This document shows, piece after piece, positions 60,328 to 64,000 of a stretch of 64,000 nucleotides of DNA. Made by a program: the position numbers and the translations under genes. The DNA is taken from NCBI RefSeq assembly GCF_004803405.1, contig NZ_SSXI01000229.1:1-64000 (forward strand). Reading direction: 5' to 3'. The notes beneath the pieces are model-generated. The model was not told the origin of the DNA, ran no database searches, and worked only from the letters and a program-made list of their open reading frames with translations. How positions within the stretch are numbered: the stretch's first letter is position 1; each line of letters opens with the position of its first letter. The stretch comes from Nocardioides sp. (GTDB lineage: Bacteria > Actinomycetota > Actinomycetes > Propionibacteriales > Nocardioidaceae).

Positions 60328-60398
60328 CGAAACGCAGACCTCGGTCTGACATAATGTCACTTATCGGCGAATAACCCCGACGAGTCGAAACGCGGGCC
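60328..60398. repeat. Direct repeats flanking an AT-rich motif
   Basis: CGAAACGCAGACC (60328-60340) and CGAAACGCGGGCC (60386-60398) match at 11 of 13 bases and frame a relatively AT-rich core (60348-60375, containing ACATAATGTC and TTATCGGCGAATAA). The layout resembles a recombination or regulator site, but no recombinase is near. Confidence 0.4.
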
Positions 60399-60415
60399 AC
60401 CAGCGCCTGCGGCTC

Positions 60416-60892
60416 TCAGCGGGCGAGGTTGACGCCGAAGACCAGGGCGGGGCCGCCGTTCTTGTGGACCTCGTGCTCGAGCACCATGCCGATCTTCGCC
60501 GCTACGCCCTGCGAGGCCACATTGTCCGGCCGGATGATCGCGATCAGGTGTTCAACGCCGGCGTCCCGGGCCCCGTCACACACAGCGGCGGCTGCCTCGG
60601 CGGCGTAGCCCTGGCGTCGGCGGTCCGAGCGGACGTGCCAGCCGGCCTCGACGAACCACTTTCCCTCAACCTCCTGCATTGTCAGACCGCAGTCGCCGAC
60701 GAACACGCCCGAGTGGGACTCAATGATCCAGAGTCCGAACCCGTGTTCGGCGTAGTTCCGACGGTTCCACTCGAGCCAGCCCGCCGGCCCGCGGGAGCCG
60801 CCGAGGTCCAGGGTCGCGATGTCAGAGAAGTCTGCCTCGGTCATCTCTCGAAACCGGAGCCGAGGCGTAGCGGCCGGCAGCACGAGAGGCAC
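60416..60892 (-). CDS. GNAT-family N-acetyltransferase
   Basis: A 158-residue GNAT paralogue of the neighbour at 59699. It reads PRLRFREMTEADFSDIATLDL, NRRNYAEHGFGLWIIESHSGVFVGDCGLTMQEVEGKWFVEAGWHVRSDRRRQGYAAEAAAAVCDGA with the R-R-Q-G-Y-A acetyl-CoA loop, and AIIRPDNVASQGVAAKIGMVLEHEV. RPDNVASQGVAAKIGM mirrors RPTNLASQRVATKIGL of the other copy. Same broad role; acceptor unknown. The region between the two holds only the direct-repeat structure at 60328-60398. Confidence 0.88.
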   Translation of the reverse strand: MPLVLPAATPRLRFREMTEADFSDIATLDLGGSRGPAGWLEWNRRNYAEHGFGLWIIESHSGVFVGDCGLTMQEVEGKWFVEAGWHVRSDRRRQGYAAEAAAAVCDGARDAGVEHLIAIIRPDNVASQGVAAKIGMVLEHEVHKNGGPALVFGVNLAR

Positions 60893-61021
60893 GGTACGGG
60901 AGACGGAGCTCTTCCTGGCTCATCGACTCCCGTGCCCACCGGTTCGTGAACAGGGACTGGTCCGGGGAGCTGCGTAGGTGTTCACTCGCCGGACGATTCC
61001 GCACCGACCCGGCTATCGACC

Positions 61022-61027
61022 TAGTCT
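61022..61027 (+). promoter_or_regulatory. Leaderless -10 box for the PF13769-type gene and mmuM-like gene
   Basis: TAGTCT, 7 bases before ATG 61035. Confidence 0.5.
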
Positions 61028-61034
61028 CCGACGC

Positions 61035-61328
61035 ATGACTGAGTACCAGGTGACCCGGTGGCGCGAGCTTCCGTCGATGGTCGCGGCCCGGGCAGGCGAC
61101 GAGATCGTGAAGTCAGAGCTCGCACCGCGGTTCCAGGAGGCGATCGATGAGGCAGCGATGCGGCTCGGCGACACCGGGGCCGACACCTACCTCGCGGGCT
61201 GGGAACGGTCGCCGTGGGCGGCGGCCGACGGTTCGCCGGCCGAGGTGCTCGACCGGGTCGCGGCCGAGCTCGATGCGGAGTGGCCCGCCGACAGGATCGC
61301 CGACTACCTCGATGGGCTGGGCCGATGA
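61035..61328 (+). CDS. Small virulence-factor-like (PF13769) protein
   Basis: A 97-residue soluble protein: MTEYQVTRWRELPSMVAARA, then DEIVKSELAPRFQEAIDEAAMRLGDTGADTYLAGWERSPW and VLDRVAAELDAEWPADRIADYL. The YxVTxWRExPSxVxAR start and TDAYLxGW-like centre resemble the family labelled virulence factor in Pfam (PF13769). In other bacteria such genes adjoin folate/methionine methyltransferase genes, as here: the stop overlaps the homocysteine S-methyltransferase start by 4 bases. It may be an accessory subunit or chaperone of that enzyme; this is inference. Confidence 0.75.
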   Translation: MTEYQVTRWRELPSMVAARAGDEIVKSELAPRFQEAIDEAAMRLGDTGADTYLAGWERSPWAAADGSPAEVLDRVAAELDAEWPADRIADYLDGLGR

Positions 61329-62209
61329 ACCGGCTCGCGACGTTGCTGGGCACGCATCGTCCGGTCCTGCTGGACGGTGCCATGGGCACGTTGCTCCAAG
61401 ACAGCGGCCTTGAGGACGGCGCGCCTGGTGAGCTGTGGAATCTGGAGAACCCGGAGGCGATCCGCGCGGCGCACGCGGCGTATGCCCAGGTGGGTGCACG
61501 GCTGCTGACCACCAACACCTTCGGCGGCACGCGGCCGCGTCTGGACATGCACGGGCTCGGTGACCGCGTCGGTGAGGTGAACCGGACGGCAGCGCAGCTC
61601 GCGCGATCGGTGGCGGACGAGCGTGGACTGCTCGTCGCCGGCGACCTCGGCCCGACCGGCGAGCTGCTGGCCCCGCTCGGGACGCTGGCGCCCGAGGAGG
61701 CGCAGGCGCTGTTCGCCGAACAGCTCACTGGGCTGGTCGAGGGTGGGATCGACCTGGTGCTGGTCGAGACCCTGAGCGACCTCGGTGAGGCTGACGCGGC
61801 TATCGCCGCGGCGCGTGAGGTCGCGCCCGATCTTCCGGTCGTGGTCACGATGAGCTTCGACACCAACCTGCGCACCATGATGGGCGTCCGCCCCGGCGAC
61901 GCGGTGGCGCACCTGGCCGCGGCAGGTGCCGACGCCGTGGGTGCCAACTGCGGTCGCGGTCCGGAGGAGATGGAGCTCATCGCCGCGGAGATGGTGCAGG
62001 CCCGCACCGGCGACCTGCTCCTGGTCGCCCAGTCGAACGCGGGACTCCCCCAGGTGGTCGGCGACCACTTCGAGTACGACGCCAGCCCCGGCGACCTGGC
62101 AGCACACGCGACCCGGCTGGCCGCGCTCGGTGTCGACTTGGTCGGCGGCTGCTGCGGCTCAACGCCGGCGCACATCGCCGCGATGGGCGCCGAACTGGCT
62201 CCAGTCTGA
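61325..62209 (+). CDS. Homocysteine S-methyltransferase (betaine/S-methylmethionine type)
   Basis: A 294-residue zinc TIM barrel. VLLDGAMGTLLQDSGL opens the barrel, then LLTTNTFGGTRPRLDMHGL, AGDLGPTGELLAPLG, and the three zinc cysteines C209 (GANCGRGPEEM) and C276-C277 (GGCCGSTPAHIAAM). It transfers a methyl group from S-methylmethionine, betaine or methylcobalamin/methylfolate carrier to homocysteine, giving methionine. With the coupled PF13769-like protein it may be the Hcy-binding part of a split methionine-synthase-like system. ATG 61325 overlaps the upstream stop by 4 bases. Confidence 0.92.
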   Translation: MNRLATLLGTHRPVLLDGAMGTLLQDSGLEDGAPGELWNLENPEAIRAAHAAYAQVGARLLTTNTFGGTRPRLDMHGLGDRVGEVNRTAAQLARSVADERGLLVAGDLGPTGELLAPLGTLAPEEAQALFAEQLTGLVEGGIDLVLVETLSDLGEADAAIAAAREVAPDLPVVVTMSFDTNLRTMMGVRPGDAVAHLAAAGADAVGANCGRGPEEMELIAAEMVQARTGDLLLVAQSNAGLPQVVGDHFEYDASPGDLAAHATRLAALGVDLVGGCCGSTPAHIAAMGAELAPV

Positions 62210-62293
62210 ACCGATCAGGCGACCTGGGCTGCGCCGTGATTTGCCGCAGCTCCGCCCACTCCCCTGATTCGGGCCGAGCGGCGTTCCATTTCT

Positions 62294-62683
62294 TTAGTGA
62301 GCCGAGGCGGAGTCGACCGCTCCCGCGCTCACGCTGGTCCGGGCGTCTGCCGACTTGACCTCCACGAGGACGACGTTCACCTCGCCGGCCAGCAGCTCCC
62401 AGGAGTGAGCGAAGGCCGCGTCCTGCCACACCACTGCACCTGGGTCGAGGTCCACGAGCTGCGTCGTCCCATCCGTCCAGGTCACCTTCTGTCGCCCGGC
62501 GCCGAGGTTGACCACCACCATGGGCCGGTGCGAATGCATCGCGCTCTCCCAGCCGTGGGCGGCGCGGGCCCGGATCACGCGGACGTGTTCGTTCTCGAAC
62601 AGGACGTGGTGCGCATCGGGATCCACGACCGTCGCGTGCTGCGGTTCCTGGACTGGCGCGCCGGTCGATCGCGACGTACTCAT
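62294..62683 (-). CDS. Cupin-domain protein
   Basis: A 129-residue single-cupin protein started at ATG 62683. After a short polar N terminus come HVLFENEHVRVIRARAAHGWESAMHSHRPMVVVNL, TDGTTQLVDLDPGAVVWQDAAFAHSWELLAGEVNVVLVEVK. Cupin motif 1 is partial (HSH near residue 57), and motif 2 has A-F-A-H-S-W. A metal could bind through these histidines. No substrate suggested. GC-rich tail ASAH ends it. It is downstream of the ArsR-SRPBCC fusion on the same strand, 86 bases away, possibly one operon. Confidence 0.8.
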   Translation of the reverse strand: MSTSRSTGAPVQEPQHATVVDPDAHHVLFENEHVRVIRARAAHGWESAMHSHRPMVVVNLGAGRQKVTWTDGTTQLVDLDPGAVVWQDAAFAHSWELLAGEVNVVLVEVKSADARTSVSAGAVDSASAH

Positions 62684-62769
62684 GTGCGGACTCCTGTCGG
62701 GGGTTGGTGTGCGGACTCGTCGGGGGCTCCTCCCCCGCCGGCAGCGTCCGCTGAAGGGGACGCGGGTCA

Positions 62770-63573
62770 TCACGTCGCCGAGGGCATCTCCCACAGGCCC
62801 GACGGCAGCACCTCGCCGGTCTCCAGCAGCGACTTGAGGTTGGCGAGCACGGCCGGCCAGCCGCTCGAGATGCCGTTGTGCATCTCCATGTTGGGCAGGT
62901 TCTCGTGGGTGACGGTCAGTCGGACGACGTCGGCGTGGGGCTCGATCAGGAAGGTCACGACTGACGGCCCGTTGGCGCGCTCCTCGTGCGGCGAGTCCTC
63001 GAAGGTGACGCTGAGCCGGGTCGGCGGCTCCGCCTCGAGCACCGTGCCCACGACGTCGACGCCGGAGCCGTCGACCCGGCGGTGCTCCCAGGGGGAACCC
63101 ACCTGCCAGTCGGACACATTGGCGTGGTGCCAGTACTGAGCGGTCAGGTCGGCGTCGGTGAGCGCCTTCCACACCTGCTCGGCGCTGGCTCGGATGTAGG
63201 TGACGTAGACGTACGTCGGGACGGTCGTGGCGGTCTCGGTCATGGCGGTCTCCTCTGCTCGGTCTCGGATGGTGCTCAGGGCTGCCAGACGGGGCGCGTC
63301 GTACGCCGCGATCCAGCGTTCCCCGATCTCGTGGATCGGGGCGGGATTGAGGTAGTGCAGGCGCTCCCGCCCACGGCGTACGACGACGACGAGGTCAGCC
63401 TGCGCCAGCAGATCGAGGTGCTGGGTCGCCGACTGGCGCGCCATCTCGAGCGTGCTGCAGAGCTGGGTGAGCGTCTGCCCGTTCTCCTGACGGAGTCGGT
63501 CGAGCAGCAGGCGCCGACTCGGGTCGGCCAGTGCCTTGAACACCCGGTCGAGGGCGTCCTGCTGCGGGGTCAT
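62770..63573 (-). CDS. ArsR regulator fused to SRPBCC (AHSA1-like) domain
   Basis: A 267-residue fusion. Residues 1-100 are an ArsR winged helix (DALDRVFKALADPSRRLLLDRLRQENGQTLTQLCSTLEMARQSATQHLDLLAQADLVVVVRRGRERLHYLN), and from about 118 an AHSA1 domain (TYVYVTYIRASAEQVWKALTDADLTAQYWHHANVSDWQVGSPWEHRR, VLEAEPPTRLSVTFEDS, VTFLIEPHADVVRLTVTHENL). The two functions that are separate genes at 55050-55852 are joined here, so the SRPBCC pocket may sense the inducer directly. ATG 63573 is 8 bases from a perfect 24-base palindrome, implying strict autorepression. Confidence 0.9.
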   Translation of the reverse strand: MTPQQDALDRVFKALADPSRRLLLDRLRQENGQTLTQLCSTLEMARQSATQHLDLLAQADLVVVVRRGRERLHYLNPAPIHEIGERWIAAYDAPRLAALSTIRDRAEETAMTETATTVPTYVYVTYIRASAEQVWKALTDADLTAQYWHHANVSDWQVGSPWEHRRVDGSGVDVVGTVLEAEPPTRLSVTFEDSPHEERANGPSVVTFLIEPHADVVRLTVTHENLPNMEMHNGISSGWPAVLANLKSLLETGEVLPSGLWEMPSAT

Positions 63574-63580
63574 GGGACTA

Positions 63581-63604
63581 ATATGCAGGTAATTACCTGC
63601 ATAT
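63581..63604. promoter_or_regulatory. Perfect 24-base palindrome, operator of the ArsR-SRPBCC gene
   Basis: The half ATATGCAGGTAA (63581-63592) is exactly complementary to 63593-63604, with no spacer. It starts 8 bases upstream of ATG 63573, so a bound dimer would cover the promoter and the start of the transcript. It is the longest perfect palindrome noted in the window. Confidence 0.8.
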
Positions 63605-63675
63605 GCAACCCGTTTGGCCCTCGCTCCTCAGGTCGACCCCCGGTTCGCGGCGACTCCCCCGCCTTCCGACCACGC

Positions 63676-64000
63676 TCAGTGCGCGGCGGCCGGCGTCGCG
63701 TGGATCATCACAGCGACCCCAGGGTCCCCTGTGGAGATCTCCTCGAAGCCGCGCCTCTCGTAGAAGGTCTTGGGGAAGGGCGCGTTCTGGTGCAGGTCCA
63801 GGACCGGGACCTTTCCCTGACTCCGGATGTACGTGACGGACTCCTGCAGCAAGTACCGTCCGATGCCGTGTTCGTAGGTGTCGGGCCTCACGAAGAGCCT
63901 TCCGACCGCCAGTAGGTCGCCGGCGGGCCTACGGGAGTGGTCGACCCAGTACGACGTCAAGGGGTCCCGCTCGTCGACGCGGTAGACCTGCACGTGCCCG
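63676..64000 (-). CDS. GNAT-family N-acetyltransferase, C-terminal part (runs off the window)
   Basis: About 108 residues are visible; the frame is open to the window edge, so the N-terminal part lies beyond 64000. The visible part has VQVYRVDERDPLTSYWVDHSRRPAGDLLAVGRLFVRPDTYEHGIGRYLLQESVTYIRSQGKVPVLDLHQNAPFPKTFYERRGFEEI. RPDTYEHGIGRYLL is the acetyl-CoA loop (here H-G-I-G-R, usual Q/R-x-x-G-x-G/A), and FYERRGFE is motif B. Acceptor unknown. Confidence 0.82.
   Translation of the reverse strand, partial: GHVQVYRVDERDPLTSYWVDHSRRPAGDLLAVGRLFVRPDTYEHGIGRYLLQESVTYIRSQGKVPVLDLHQNAPFPKTFYERRGFEEISTGDPGVAVMIHATPAAAH

Overview
This is a high-GC actinobacterial chromosome segment, most likely from Nocardioides or a close Nocardioidaceae relative. 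I infer this from the GC-rich coding bias, the many TAnnnT boxes 6-7 bases ahead of start codons (leaderless transcription), the F420/LLM-type oxidoreductase, Rex- and KstR-like operators, and a block that matches, from memory, the gene order of Mycobacterium tuberculosis Rv1822-Rv1832. No tRNA, rRNA, CRISPR array, transposase or integrase was seen. All names come from reading motifs; no database search was run.

1-16.6 kb is accessory in character. It opens with the end of a FecCD-type siderophore ABC transporter (two permeases and an ATPase). Four secreted beta-propeller proteins follow: three LVIVD/choice-of-anchor-like proteins, one carrying a protease-associated insertion, and one Asp-box (BNR) protein, separated by unusually long intergenic stretches. 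Next come a GAF-EAL cyclic-di-GMP phosphodiesterase, a remnant of a formylglycine-generating enzyme, a secreted GH3 glycosidase behind a Crp/GlxR-like site, a SARP-type regulator, two small stress-type genes, and a tight operon of four tiny unknown proteins (34-83 aa) next to a perfect 11-bp-arm inverted repeat.

16.7-25.4 kb holds a DUF3352 membrane-anchored protein, an HEXXHH metallohydrolase fused to DUF2786, a teichoic-acid-type glycerophosphotransferase, a hexapeptide acyltransferase, and a divergent pair of acyl-CoA ligases (FadD19-like and acetoacetyl-CoA synthetase) sharing a KstR-like box.

25.4-38.6 kb is the conserved core: two CorC/HlyC proteins, then pgsA-like, DUF881, sbp, DUF881, gcvH, garA-like, ftsR, bifunctional nuclease, merR, a glycine riboswitch and gcvP. 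It links phospholipid synthesis, division control and one-carbon/2-oxoglutarate metabolism. A serine hydrolase and an acyl-CoA thioesterase follow.

38.6-54.2 kb carries tldE/tldD, rmuC, fdhD, pepN, a secreted cyclophilin, an F420-type oxidoreductase coupled to a lipoprotein sortase, and cydAB (cytochrome bd) under a perfect Rex operator, then an AAA ATPase with a winged-helix tail facing an AT-rich inverted repeat.

54.2-64 kb is a mosaic of small detoxification and regulatory genes: SDR, SRPBCC-ArsR (once as two genes, once fused), quinone oxidoreductase, PNPOx-like, GyrI-like, MFS, three GNATs, cupin, and a homocysteine S-methyltransferase paired with a small PF13769-type protein.
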